From Sphaerochaeta globosa str. Buddy (GTDB lineage Bacteria > Spirochaetota > Spirochaetia > Sphaerochaetales > Sphaerochaetaceae), in assembly GCF_000190435.1 (NCBI RefSeq), contig NC_015152.1, positions 2,362,458 through 2,426,457 on the forward strand: DNA of 64,000 bases, given 5' to 3'. A program made the position numbers and the translations under genes. Under the pieces are notes generated by a model. It was not told where the DNA came from. It searched no databases and saw only the letters and a program-made list of their open reading frames with translations. Numbering within the stretch: position 1 is the stretch's first letter; every line of letters begins with the position of its first letter. Shown here piece by piece: positions 1-9,256 of the stretch.

Positions 1-1194
1 CCCCAATTGCAAGCAGTTATGGACGAGATCACCCAAGCCTATGAGCAGATAGTCCAAGACCCGGCATTCCTGAATGAACTCTCAGACCTCCAAAAACACT
101 ATGTCGGCCGCCCTTCGCCGGTCTACCATGCGAAGCGTCTGTCCGATGCAGTTGGTGGAGCTCAGATTTACCTTAAGCGGGAAGACCTGAACCATACCGG
201 AGCCCATAAGATCAACCACTGCATCGGAGAGGTGCTGCTCGCCAAAAAACTGGGCAAGAAAAAAGTAATTGCTGAGACAGGCGCCGGTCAACACGGTGTT
301 GCACTCGCCACCGCCGCTGCATTGATGGGTCTGGAGTGTGACATTTACATGGGAGCGGTTGACATTAAGAAAGAGGCTCCAAATGTAAGCCGGATGAAAA
401 TCCTCGGTGCTACCGTAGTCGAGGTAACCAGAGGGACCAAAACGCTCAAGGATGCCGTTGATGCAGCCTTTGAAGCCTATCTCCAAGACCCTGTAACCCA
501 GATTTACTGCATCGGCTCGGTAGTTGGTCCCCATCCCTTCCCCATGATGGTCCGTGATTTCCAAAGTGTGGTTGGCATAGAAGCAAGAAAGCAGATTCAG
601 GAGATGACCGGCTCCCTCCCTGATGCAATCGTGGCTTGTGTCGGCGGAGGTTCAAATGCCATGGGCATTTTCAGTGCCTTCCTCGATGACAAACTGGTCA
701 AGCTCTATGGGGTTGAACCGGCCGGAAGAGGCTTGGACACTCCCGATCATGCAGCAACCATCACCAAGGGTAGTGTTGGCATTCTACATGGATTCAAGAG
801 TCTGCTCCTCCAGGACGAAAAGGGAGAAGCCTTGCCGGTCTATTCAATTGCCAGTGGTCTCGATTACCCGGGTGTTGGACCACAACACAGCTACCTGCAC
901 AGCATTGGCCGCGTTATATACGATAGTGCTACCGACCGAGAGGCGGTAGAAGCTTTCTATGGTTTGAGCAGGATGGAGGGCATTATCCCGGCTCTTGAAT
1001 CCAGCCATGCAGTAGCCCATGCCATTAAGCTGGCTCAGAAAATGAGTAAGGATGAGGTCATTTTAGTCAACCTTTCAGGAAGGGGGGACAAGGACATAGA
1101 CTTTGTCATGGAGCACTATCCTTTGGTGGAGTATGAACCGCAGGAAGGTGGTGATGGATTTGAGGAGTTCCTGGCACATATCAAGCAGAAGTAA
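1..1194 (+). CDS. trpB: Tryptophan synthase beta chain, 5' end cut by window edge
   Basis: Catalyses the last step of tryptophan synthesis, joining indole (passed from TrpA) to L-serine with PLP in the cytoplasm. The PLP lysine lies in GAHKINH (codon 70 of the visible part), the phosphate-binding loop is VGGGSNAMG, and the C terminus has [10 protein letters not shown]. The frame is open to base 1 and the first residues (PQLQAVMDE) align with about residue 20 of family members, so some 20 codons lie outside the window; the in-frame TTG at 7 is not the true start. A terminator follows at once, and no trpA is seen downstream, so the rest of any trp operon would lie to the left. Confidence 0.96.
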   Translation, partial: PQLQAVMDEITQAYEQIVQDPAFLNELSDLQKHYVGRPSPVYHAKRLSDAVGGAQIYLKREDLNHTGAHKINHCIGEVLLAKKLGKKKVIAETGAGQHGVALATAAALMGLECDIYMGAVDIKKEAPNVSRMKILGATVVEVTRGTKTLKDAVDAAFEAYLQDPVTQIYCIGSVVGPHPFPMMVRDFQSVVGIEARKQIQEMTGSLPDAIVACVGGGSNAMGIFSAFLDDKLVKLYGVEPAGRGLDTPDHAATITKGSVGILHGFKSLLLQDEKGEALPVYSIASGLDYPGVGPQHSYLHSIGRVIYDSATDREAVEAFYGLSRMEGIIPALESSHAVAHAIKLAQKMSKDEVILVNLSGRGDKDIDFVMEHYPLVEYEPQEGGDGFEEFLAHIKQK

Positions 1195-1218
1195 AAGAAA
1201 AACAATGCTGATTTCTCC

Positions 1219-1256
1219 AATGGCTGTTACAATGGTGTAGCAGCCATTTCTGTTTA
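1219..1256 (+). terminator. Rho-independent terminator after trpB
   Basis: A 12-bp stem (arms AATGGCTGTTAC and GTAGCAGCCATT, one G-T pair) with a 6-base loop is followed by a T-rich tail. It lies 24 bases after the trpB stop and separates trpB from the CRISPR array. Confidence 0.8.
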
Positions 1257-1273
1257 TTAGTGAATATCTGGCA

Positions 1274-1309
1274 ATAAAAATTTGCCGCTGAATTTTGTTA
1301 AGATAGACC
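1274..1309 (+). repeat. Decayed terminal CRISPR repeat
   Basis: The 5' eleven bases are unrelated to the repeat while the 3' 25 bases keep CCGCTGA and TTTTGTTAAGAT. Read in the crRNA direction it is the first repeat. It has no spacer upstream, so it does not need the tracrRNA-pairing half, but it can still supply the promoter-like half for the first spacer (1310-1339). Confidence 0.85.
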
Positions 1310-4082
1310 TACCCAGATGTCTGGAGGGTTATATACCCCGTTGGGGATGACCGCTGATTTTTGTTAAGATAGACCAGAAATGGCCGTGTGGAGATCAACA
1401 ACATCGTTGGGGATGACCGCTGATTTTTGTTAAGATTGACCTTGCCGCACCGATTGACGCGAAGCACGCCAGTTGGGGATGACCGCTGATTTTTGTTAAG
1501 ATTGACCATCCATAGTGGATGCCCTTCCTGTTATGCCGTTGGGGATGACCGCTGATTTTTGTTAAGATTGACCGAGCTTTCGGAGGCCAGGACAGCCCTC
1601 AAGGTTGGGGATGACCGCTGATTTTTGTTAAGATTGACCATTCCGGCCTACCAGCCGCTCTTACTTGCGGTTGGGGATGACCGCTGATTTTTGTTAAGAT
1701 TGACCCCACGTCGAAGGGATTGCCCGTCTCGGTGGGTTGGGGATGACCGCTGATTTTTGTTAAGATTGACCCTTCCTTGTCTGCCATCAGTCGTGTGGCT
1801 TGTTGGGGATGACCGCTGATTTTTGTTAAGATTGACCAATCCTACCTCCGATTATACACGATTGATTGTTGGGGATGACCGCTGATTTTTGTTAAGATTG
1901 ACCCTATAGAACGTTGGATGCTGAGTTTGGTTTGTTGGGGATGACCGCTGATTTTTGTTAAGATTGACCTACTTTCGCTATAGTCGGGCTACCGCCTAGG
2001 TTGGGGATGACCGCTGATTTTTGTTAAGATTGACCACAAATCCCATATCCAACGCCAGCAGACGTGTTGGGGATGACCGCTGATTTTTGTTAAGATTGAC
2101 CCATGTTCGACGCTGACGAGGAAGGAAACTCGTTGGGGATGACCGCTGATTTTTGTTAAGATTGACCGCCGATGTCGTGTATACGGACAAGGAAAATGTT
2201 GGGGATGACCGCTGATTTTTGTTAAGATTGACCGACAGCCCCCCTGCATCCCATTGGCTCTTTGTTGGGGATGACCGCTGATTTTTGTTAAGATTGACCC
2301 TTGCTGACTTCCCTGCTCTCTCCCTTGTCGTTGGGGATGACCGCTGATTTTTGTTAAGATTGACCGATTGTATCAAATCTCTCAGATACGGATGAGTTGG
2401 GGATGACCGCTGATTTTTGTTAAGATTGACCTGAGAGCGTCAAACACTTGTGTAGGATACTGTTGGGGATGACCGCTGATTTTTGTTAAGATTGACCATC
2501 TCAAGCCGGTGGCAGACAAGATCGACGGTTGGGGATGACCGCTGATTTTTGTTAAGATTGACCGTCAACACCTTTCATTCGCAAGTACAAATCGTTGGGG
2601 ATGACCGCTGATTTTTGTTAAGATTGACCATCACGGGAGGTATAACAATGATTAGTTATGTTGGGGATGACCGCTGATTTTTGTTAAGATTGACCTGTTA
2701 ATAGGTACTGAAAACTTCGAAATTCGTTGGGGATGACCGCTGATTTTTGTTAAGATTGACCCATATGAGAGAGATTGGCATTGACCGCCCAGTTGGGGAT
2801 GACCGCTGATTTTTGTTAAGATTGACCCAACGAATGGATCATCAATCGGGTGTTCCGGTTGGGGATGACCGCTGATTTTTGTTAAGATTGACCTCCTGTA
2901 CTGGCAATAGACTCATGATCCACGTTGGGGATGACCGCTGATTTTTGTTAAGATTGACCACCGAGTCTAAAGCTGTTGTTCCTGTACCTGTTGGGGATGA
3001 CCGCTGATTTTTGTTAAGATTGACCGAAGGGAGTGCTGTAGATGAAAGATATGTTTGTTGGGGATGACCGCTGATTTTTGTTAAGATTGACCGGAAGCAT
3101 GTACTTGACCCAGTTCGCCGTTGTTGGGGATGACCGCTGATTTTTGTTAAGATTGACCTGCATTTAAACTTTTAATCAAACCATATACGTTGGGGATGAC
3201 CGCTGATTTTTGTTAAGATTGACCTCCATTGCTTGCGAGGAAGTGTCACCGTATGTTGGGGATGACCGCTGATTTTTGTTAAGATTGACCGCAAGGGAAG
3301 AGACATACAAAGCTAATGAGGTTGGGGATGACCGCTGATTTTTGTTAAGATTGACCTTTTCTGTTTATTTTACCGTAGATAAAACAGTTGGGGATGACCG
3401 CTGATTTTTGTTAAGATTGACCAGCCTTTGTGCATATTCATACATGAGTTCAGTTGGGGATGACCGCTGATTTTTGTTAAGATTGACCTGCAATGTATTG
3501 TTTCATGCAATCCTTCCTGTTGGGGATGACCGCTGATTTTTGTTAAGATTGACCTTTTTTAACGGTATTACAGCGCGTGATTTCGTTGGGGATGACCGCT
3601 GATTTTTGTTAAGATTGACCATATTGAGGATCTCGTATCGAGGGCATTGCGTTGGGGATGACCGCTGATTTTTGTTAAGATTGACCACAAGATAGAACAG
3701 AAGGGCAAGGAAGCCAGTTGGGGATGACCGCTGATTTTTGTTAAGATTGACCTCTTGCAATATTCACTCGTCACTTCGCCTAGTTGGGGATGACCGCTGA
3801 TTTTTGTTAAGATTGACCGAGCACCTTGTCTATATGCTCCACCAGCTTGTTGGGGATGACCGCTGATTTTTGTTAAGATTGACCGAGGATGAGGTTGTAC
3901 TGGAGTCTGTCTATGTTGGGGATGACCGCTGATTTTTGTTAAGATTGACCAATGACACGTTCACGGCATGGAGGCAACTGGTTGGGGATGACCGCTGATT
4001 TTTGTTAAGATTGACCATGTGATGGTCGCGGCTCCGGCTCTTGAGTGTTGGGGATGACCGCTGATTTTTGTTAAGATTGACC
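1274..4082 (+). CRISPR. Type II-C CRISPR array: 42 intact repeats plus one decayed repeat
   Basis: The 36-bp repeat starts GTTGGGGATGACC and ends GTTAAGATTGACC. Intact copies begin at 1340 and recur every 66 bp to 4047; spacers are 30 bp except one of 31 bp (3026-3056). I read 42 intact repeats and 42 spacers. A decayed repeat at 1274-1309 matches the consensus in 23 of its last 25 bases but almost nowhere in its first 11. The intact repeat at 1340 shares a T-to-A change near its 3' end with the decayed one, so this is probably the oldest end. Orientation is set by the tracrRNA: its anti-repeat (4220-4250, plus strand) pairs with the plus-strand repeat, so crRNAs are read left to right, against the cas genes. 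Each repeat also carries a promoter-like TG-T-TAAGAT element. Confidence 0.98.
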
Positions 4083-4184
4083 AGTACTGGAATATATTCC
4101 AATGGGAAAAGAAAATGTGTAGCATCCAACTGAAGAAAACTGAGATTCTGAGGCACTAAATCAAGGTGATTAAAGCAATTTTCC
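4083..4184. promoter_or_regulatory. Probable leader of the CRISPR array
   Basis: About 100 bases of A/T-rich non-coding DNA lie between the last intact repeat and the tracrRNA promoter, at the end nearest cas1-cas2 and opposite the decayed repeat. A perfect 12-bp palindrome, GGAATATATTCC (4089-4100), sits 6 bases from the repeat boundary and could anchor Cas1-Cas2 or a host factor. The leader role is inferred from position and repeat conservation. Confidence 0.5.
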
Positions 4185-4213
4185 TTGACTTTGAGCAAAG
4201 GTCACTCTATGAT
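4185..4213 (+). promoter_or_regulatory. tracrRNA promoter
   Basis: The -35 box TTGACT (4185-4190) and -10 box TATGAT (4208-4213) are each 5/6 to consensus and 17 bp apart. The predicted start, near 4219-4221, falls on the first base of the anti-repeat. Confidence 0.85.
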
Positions 4214-4219
4214 GGTTAT

Positions 4220-4297
4220 ATCTTAACAAAAACCAGCGATTATCTCTAATAAGACTTAAGTCGCAAAATGCTCCCTATTTTGGGAGCTCTTTTTTTA
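4220..4297 (+). ncRNA. tracrRNA: tracrRNA of the type II-C system
   Basis: The anti-repeat (4220-4250) is complementary to repeat bases 1-31, with 25 Watson-Crick pairs, four G-U pairs and two mismatches by my alignment. The mismatches face repeat A18 and C13 and may form the internal bulge of the duplex. A short self-complementary stem GACTTAAGTC (4253-4262) follows as the likely nexus. A terminator hairpin GCTCCC/GGGAGC (4270-4287) with a T-run ends it. The predicted RNA is only about 78 nt. It overlaps the cas2 3' end by three bases, so its terminator may also stop cas transcripts arriving from the right. Confidence 0.9.
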
Positions 4298-4600
4298 TTC
4301 AAAAAGCAATCCCTGCTCAGGGCACTCATTCTCTACCTGTTGACCGGCATAGAACGTCCTGGTCATCCCGAACTGCCGATCTGTTATAAAGAAAATTGAG
4401 ACCTTACCATTTGGAGGTACTTTATGTTCAACCTGTTTTGCCAAGGTTTCAGCACGTTGTTTAGAGGGCACATAATAGGTATAGAATGATAACTGGAACC
4501 GGGAGAATCCCATATCCAGCAAATCATTTCGAAACCGATTTGCACGCTTGACATCGAGCTTCGTGAGAGTCGGAACATCGAATCCTACAAAAACCCACAT
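4295..4600 (-). CDS. cas2: CRISPR-associated endoribonuclease Cas2
   Basis: Structural partner of Cas1 in the spacer-integration complex. The N terminus MWVFVGFDVPT is the usual Cas2 first strand with its conserved Asp (residue 8), followed by RFRNDLLDMGFSRFQLSFY and, nearer the C terminus, GKVSIFFITDRQFG. I start at 4600 (101 aa): this matches the family N terminus and lies 4 bases after the cas1 stop. The frame continues upstream inside cas1, and an ATG at 4621 is possible, but that extension has no family character. It is the last gene of the cas9-cas1-cas2 operon and converges on the tracrRNA gene. Confidence 0.93.
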   Translation of the reverse strand: MWVFVGFDVPTLTKLDVKRANRFRNDLLDMGFSRFQLSFYTYYVPSKQRAETLAKQVEHKVPPNGKVSIFFITDRQFGMTRTFYAGQQVENECPEQGLLFE

Positions 4601-4604
4601 AGCA

Positions 4605-5507
4605 TTATACGGCCCAAGCATATCGGTACTTCGGAAATTGAATAGCATCACGATTACGTGAAAGAAAACTAAGATAACTGAGCACATATAGACGCAACGC
4701 ATACGAAAACTCTACATCTTGCTCTTCAAAGACCACTTCTCTCGCTGTTATTCGCATTAACTCTTTCTTCTCTCGCGATTCCAGATCTTCGATGACACCA
4801 TACTTGGAACACATCGCAAGCACCAAAGAATCCACCATCGGGCGAAAAGGCTCCATCAAATCATCAACCAAGCAAAACGGGTTTATTCGACTTGAATGAA
4901 ATACTCCACAGGATGGCAGCAATCCGGTGTCCACCACAGCCCTTGCAACTGCAGAACGGAGAATGCTATATCCATAGTCCAGTTTTCCATTGATTGCATT
5001 GTCCTCATCTGACCGGAAGAAGCTGGTTCCATAAATGGATTCGAAATACACTCTTGCTCCCTGAGCTTCATTATTGGAGCTATCACCTGATAGCACAGTC
5101 TGAGACAACACATCTAAGCGTTTTACTCCTGGAATTTGTAAATGCTGAAGAAAATCTCTTTGATTCTTCAGCTTCTCTGTTATGATTTGTTGCCAGGCTT
5201 GCTTCCTACGAGGAAGCGAAGCCTTCAACTGAATATCCATTCTTTGAGATGTATCCTTATGCTGCAGCATAGGGAGCAACATCCCCAAGGGAATATGTTT
5301 CTCATCACAGAACGTTACCGGTACCTTGTGATGCAGACAAGATTTGAAAAATTTATCCGAATACCTGAATCCTATTCCATGACAAATAATCGAATGAATA
5401 TCATCAAACGGAATAAGTGATTCTTCTCCATCTTTCTCAACAATGAGTTTGTTATGCACAGTGTGCAGGTAATAACCAGTACCACCAAGGTCAATCACTC
5501 TCCACAT
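4605..5507 (-). CDS. cas1: CRISPR-associated integrase Cas1 (type II)
   Basis: Integrase of the spacer-acquisition complex with Cas2. The 300 aa length is normal for type II. Expected metal ligands are Glu156 (VYFESIYG), His204 (GVFHSSRINPF) and Glu219 (DDLMEPFRP). The gene starts 13 bases inside the end of cas9, with GAGGTGG a few bases ahead of the ATG, which implies translational coupling. cas2 follows after 4 bases. No csn2 or cas4 is present between the cas genes and the array, placing the system in subtype II-C. Confidence 0.97.
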   Translation of the reverse strand: MWRVIDLGGTGYYLHTVHNKLIVEKDGEESLIPFDDIHSIICHGIGFRYSDKFFKSCLHHKVPVTFCDEKHIPLGMLLPMLQHKDTSQRMDIQLKASLPRRKQAWQQIITEKLKNQRDFLQHLQIPGVKRLDVLSQTVLSGDSSNNEAQGARVYFESIYGTSFFRSDEDNAINGKLDYGYSILRSAVARAVVDTGLLPSCGVFHSSRINPFCLVDDLMEPFRPMVDSLVLAMCSKYGVIEDLESREKKELMRITAREVVFEEQDVEFSYALRLYVLSYLSFLSRNRDAIQFPKYRYAWAV

Positions 5508-8500
5508 AAAGCCACCTCATCCTTTTCAATCTTATCCACCAAAAGAGGCGAGACATAGCGTACCAAACCTGCCGAACTGAGTTGGACCTTCCTTACGTCA
5601 TAGTTTTTGATTGTAGTTAAGGTAAAGCTGGTATCTTGACCCTTTTTTGATTTAGCTAAATTTGAAAAATAAATTTGATACCCAGAACCCATTTCAGTGA
5701 ATGTAATAATTATCACAAAGGTTCTTCCTGGTTTTGCATTAGGAAGTCGCACATGTGTGGTCTTCGCCAAATTTGACTCTGCTTCCGTTAGATCCGAGGC
5801 TCTCAACTCACATACATCACCTTGATAAAGACGCACGTATAACGAGTACCCCTGCTTCATGTATGCAGGCTTGTAGGATGGATTCATTGCTTGAATTTTC
5901 CTAATGATCTCCCCGCAAAGCTTACCCTGTGCATCATGATAGAAGTCGAGACATAAGTTAGATCCGGTATCAAACGCAAATCCCTTGACTTCATTGGAGG
6001 GCTCTTTAACCACGAAAGTTTTAGTTCTCTTGTTGTTGGAAATCAAATAGTAATACCCGCCAACCAACTCCAATGCCTTCTTACTGATTGTCTTTTCGGA
6101 GAGCTGAATAGGCTTCTTACCTGACTCAATCAATTTCCTGTTGCTTTCCTCCAGTACTGCTGCAGCCTGAACCAAGGACTCTTTGTATTTCTGAAGAGCA
6201 GCTTCATTCTTAGATTGTAACTGTTCAATTTTATCCTTCATTTCCATGGGGTACCACTTCGGCTGTTTATCGGTAATGCGTCCACGTATTGCCGAAGCAA
6301 CCTCCTCATAGTCCCCAATCTTAACCCCAATGTCCTTGATCTTCTTCTTCACTACAAACACAAGGTCTTCGCCTTGGGTGTCTGCACCAAGAATCGAATA
6401 CACGGTATCTTTCAGTAAAGCACCATTTGCATCATTATCAGTCTTCATGCTCACAAAAGCATGAAGGTCCATGAATTCCAGAATCTTCTTCCTGAACAAT
6501 TCTCTTTGGGCTTCAAATGATAGATTGGGTTCCGAGGCATACCCCGGGATGGGAATCATCGCTTCAATTTCTACTGCACGCTTACCCTGCTCCGACATCG
6601 TGTTGATCATTTGTACCAAGGAACGGGAACAGTAGAGGGCAACAATCGCATCCAGTCCATGGTGGCGGTTGTCATCGCGGTTTTTCCTCATAGTCGGGGA
6701 GGTATCAGCATCCTTCGACCAGTGCCTGCTGCCCAGAAGGTCATCAATTCCTTGAAGGTTCCATGCTTTGCGGAGAATACTCGTCTCCATGCCTTTCAAT
6801 GATCCAACGGCTGTCACATTATTGGGATTGAACAGGCATCGCAAGTATTCTTTTGCAGCCTTCGCTATATAGCTATTGTCCGATTCAAATCGAGAGACAA
6901 AACCTTTTGATTGAAGATACTTTGCATATTCTTCCTCATTCGTCTCAAATTTTCTCCGTTTTCTCCACATGCCGGGAGTCTCGTCAAGATAGTGCATAAT
7001 CGGACCCCATGCAGATGTATTGGAGAAAGCAGCATAGGGCGTTCTCTTGCCCTTTATATCGTTGCATTGACGGTGAGCAACGACCTTATTGCCGTAAGAG
7101 TTATCAGCAGTATCATCCCTTGGGAAAATATGATCCACATCAGCTCTTCCCGCCGCAATATCAGCAACAGAGATATGCTCAAGGCAGTAAGGGCAAACAA
7201 ACGCCTGGTCTTCTAATAGCCGAAACCGCTCGATGTATCGCTTATCGAGATTGTTAGGCTCACAATACTTGGAGTATGCTAGAACAGCCTCCTTCTCTTG
7301 CTTCGTCTGTTGTTTGATAATATCTTCACGCTTCTCTGCTCCAACCTTCAACTCTCTTGCCAACTCAACAGTGATTTCCTGTGGCTTAGCACCAAGTATC
7401 GTAATCAATTCATTCATGAGCTTACGTAATTCATTGAGTGTCTGATGAACTACGGGATTGGCAATCCGTCCATACTTCTCTTCATCTGAATTTGTGTTGG
7501 GTTTGAAAAACCCTTCACTGTCACGTTTCTCCTTGAATGCAGAATGCCAATATTTGCCCATCAAGGCCTGTGTTGATCCAGTAAGAATTTGTCCATAATA
7601 TGGCAACAACGATTGCTGCTCCCATACTGAGAGTTCCTGAAACTCACCGGTTTCCATACCTCTTTCAAGCGCCTCGGTATAGGTCAAACCATCTTCAAGA
7701 TGCTTCATAAGCAATTGCGTGGCAGTTTTTCCAATCGGGCCGTAATCGCCAATCAGAGATACAGTTTTCAATGCATCAACAACCTCATTTTCTGTGAGAA
7801 GAAGATGCTTCATCAAGTATTTGGAGAGTCGTTTGTCATCGGGGGTATTTGTCCAAGCACTGAAAAAATCATCCTTTTGCTCTTCGCTGAGCCTTTTCCA
7901 AAATGATTTTTCTTCAAGCCTCCTAAATCGGAATCCAGCAATTTTCTGGATTGCTTTCTCCTTCCCTTGCAGGACAATGATGCTCGTTTTCAACGCCGGA
8001 AACTCTTTCTGCACAAGCTTCGGGGTAATATCGGTGCCGGATCTTGCTATATGAAAGAGAATATGACGTTGCTCATCAGAAAAGGATGCTGACTGATACC
8101 GTTTGGCAGCGCCCTCTTGCATTGGCATTTTGATCCTGGCATTATTTATAGCCTCCCATAAACGTCGCTCTTCGTTGAGGAAATGACATCGCGGCAGCTT
8201 CTTCTCATCTGGAAAATACGGGCAGCAGCCTGCTTCAGGAACAATTTTTTCATTCTCAAACAAAATTGCAGAGACTATGCGGTCACAATACTCATCAGAA
8301 AGAATTTCCTGATAAAATTGTTTTTGCGTTTGTAGCAATACATCGATTTCATTGCTAATGATATCACGAGTGGGGACAGGAACACCCTTGCTCTTCACTG
8401 ATTCGGAATTGCGATATCCGATTAAGCCATTTGTATTGAATGCAGTAAGGACTTCAATAAACGTGGAGATACCCTTCTCCTTGGCCAGCTGCTCTGTCAT

Positions 8501-9034
8501 TGCTTGTTGTTCCTCAAGCTTCTTATCATCGGAGCTTTTCTCTTCATCGAGAAATGTGCGTACGGAAGAAGATCCCCTGTGATTAGCAATGTGATACAGG
8601 GCATATCCTAGCTCTGAAAGCGTTAGTTGCTCGTTTAGCCCCTTCAGACGTAATTCATATGGATTTGCTCTTACTACAGCGTCTTCAAACCGGAGTCTCG
8701 CGGGGTCAGGCACATCCTGCTCTGAATACGAAAGCATAAGGTTACGTTCTGCTAAAAGTTTCCATAGGAACTTCAGCCGATTTGCCCGATGACGAAGAGA
8801 GTTTCGCTGTCCACGTTTTTGTCGTCTTTCGGCAGCGCCAGTAGAAGGGATGAAGATTCTTGAAGATACAAAAACCAAATCCGAAGGTTGCTTTTTAATT
8901 GGGTCGTATGCAGCTACAGCTACTCCGATCGAGCCTACTCCCAAATCAAGGCCAATGCTATACGGTCTAGAACCTAGTCTTTGACAGATTTCTTGTGCTT
9001 GCTCTTCATACCGACGTGACACTTTCTTTGACAT
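5495..9034 (-). CDS. cas9: Type II-C Cas9 RNA-guided endonuclease, 1179 aa
   Basis: crRNA:tracrRNA-guided double-strand DNA endonuclease. RuvC-I is SIGLDLGVGSIG (Asp30). The arginine-rich bridge helix runs at about 65-90 (RRQKRGQRNSLRHRANRL). RuvC-II is ITVELARELK (Glu557). The HNH domain has VDHIFPRDD (Asp634, His635) and Asn658 in HRQCNDIKGK. RuvC-III is NRHHGLDAIV (His792, Asp795). The last 250 or so residues form the PAM-interacting region. The HNH keeps CPYC and HxxC pairs that can bind zinc. All catalytic residues are intact, so the nuclease should be active. The start is supported by AAGGAAGG 6 bases upstream. At 1179 aa it is at the large end for II-C. The PAM cannot be read from the gene; spacer-target alignment would give it. 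Confidence 0.98.
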   Translation of the reverse strand: MSKKVSRRYEEQAQEICQRLGSRPYSIGLDLGVGSIGVAVAAYDPIKKQPSDLVFVSSRIFIPSTGAAERRQKRGQRNSLRHRANRLKFLWKLLAERNLMLSYSEQDVPDPARLRFEDAVVRANPYELRLKGLNEQLTLSELGYALYHIANHRGSSSVRTFLDEEKSSDDKKLEEQQAMTEQLAKEKGISTFIEVLTAFNTNGLIGYRNSESVKSKGVPVPTRDIISNEIDVLLQTQKQFYQEILSDEYCDRIVSAILFENEKIVPEAGCCPYFPDEKKLPRCHFLNEERRLWEAINNARIKMPMQEGAAKRYQSASFSDEQRHILFHIARSGTDITPKLVQKEFPALKTSIIVLQGKEKAIQKIAGFRFRRLEEKSFWKRLSEEQKDDFFSAWTNTPDDKRLSKYLMKHLLLTENEVVDALKTVSLIGDYGPIGKTATQLLMKHLEDGLTYTEALERGMETGEFQELSVWEQQSLLPYYGQILTGSTQALMGKYWHSAFKEKRDSEGFFKPNTNSDEEKYGRIANPVVHQTLNELRKLMNELITILGAKPQEITVELARELKVGAEKREDIIKQQTKQEKEAVLAYSKYCEPNNLDKRYIERFRLLEDQAFVCPYCLEHISVADIAAGRADVDHIFPRDDTADNSYGNKVVAHRQCNDIKGKRTPYAAFSNTSAWGPIMHYLDETPGMWRKRRKFETNEEEYAKYLQSKGFVSRFESDNSYIAKAAKEYLRCLFNPNNVTAVGSLKGMETSILRKAWNLQGIDDLLGSRHWSKDADTSPTMRKNRDDNRHHGLDAIVALYCSRSLVQMINTMSEQGKRAVEIEAMIPIPGYASEPNLSFEAQRELFRKKILEFMDLHAFVSMKTDNDANGALLKDTVYSILGADTQGEDLVFVVKKKIKDIGVKIGDYEEVASAIRGRITDKQPKWYPMEMKDKIEQLQSKNEAALQKYKESLVQAAAVLEESNRKLIESGKKPIQLSEKTISKKALELVGGYYYLISNNKRTKTFVVKEPSNEVKGFAFDTGSNLCLDFYHDAQGKLCGEIIRKIQAMNPSYKPAYMKQGYSLYVRLYQGDVCELRASDLTEAESNLAKTTHVRLPNAKPGRTFVIIITFTEMGSGYQIYFSNLAKSKKGQDTSFTLTTIKNYDVRKVQLSSAGLVRYVSPLLVDKIEKDEVALCGE

Positions 9035-9065
9035 ATGAACCTTCCTTTTTCACGTTATGTCTTTG

Positions 9066-9094
9066 CTGATAGTGATAAGTATAGTCCATGTCAA
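9066..9094 (-). promoter_or_regulatory. Candidate cas operon promoter
   Basis: On the minus strand a perfect -35 TTGACA (9089-9094) lies 17 bp from TATCAG (9066-9071, 4/6 to TATAAT), leaving a leader of about 25 bases before the cas9 ATG. It is the only consensus -35 in the 222-base gap. Confidence 0.45.
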
Positions 9095-9201
9095 GATTGG
9101 ATAGCGAATATTATGTTCTTTTTCCCATAAAATATTTACTACTTCGGCAATAATTATGCATAGGTAATTTTTACTTAACATATGATATGCTAAAGATTTA
9201 G

Positions 9202-9230
9202 GGATTCTTTTATACTGAATCCTGATTTTT
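9202..9230. terminator. Weak hairpin between SDR gene and cas operon
   Basis: Arms GGATTC (9202-9207) and GAATCC (9217-9222) flank a 9-base loop. A T-rich tail follows on the plus strand and a poorer one on the minus strand. It may end transcripts of the SDR gene, but the stem is only 6 bp. The rest of 9095-9256 is A/T-rich with no other feature seen. Confidence 0.35.
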
Positions 9231-9256
9231 TGTTGGGAAATTCGACAACAAGTACC

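Noticed and set aside
7-1194. TTG at base 7 as the trpB start
   Set aside because: The frame is open to base 1 and the visible sequence aligns from about residue 20 of TrpB, so the gene is cut by the edge.
1309-4198. Minus-strand open frames across the CRISPR array (repeating VNLNKNQRSSPT or SILTKISGHPQ peptides)
   Set aside because: They are translations of the CRISPR repeat. The 66-bp period is a multiple of three, which keeps the frame open.
4601-4702. Longer cas2 start upstream inside cas1
   Set aside because: The extension is not Cas2-like; MWVFVGFD is the normal N terminus and begins just after the cas1 stop.
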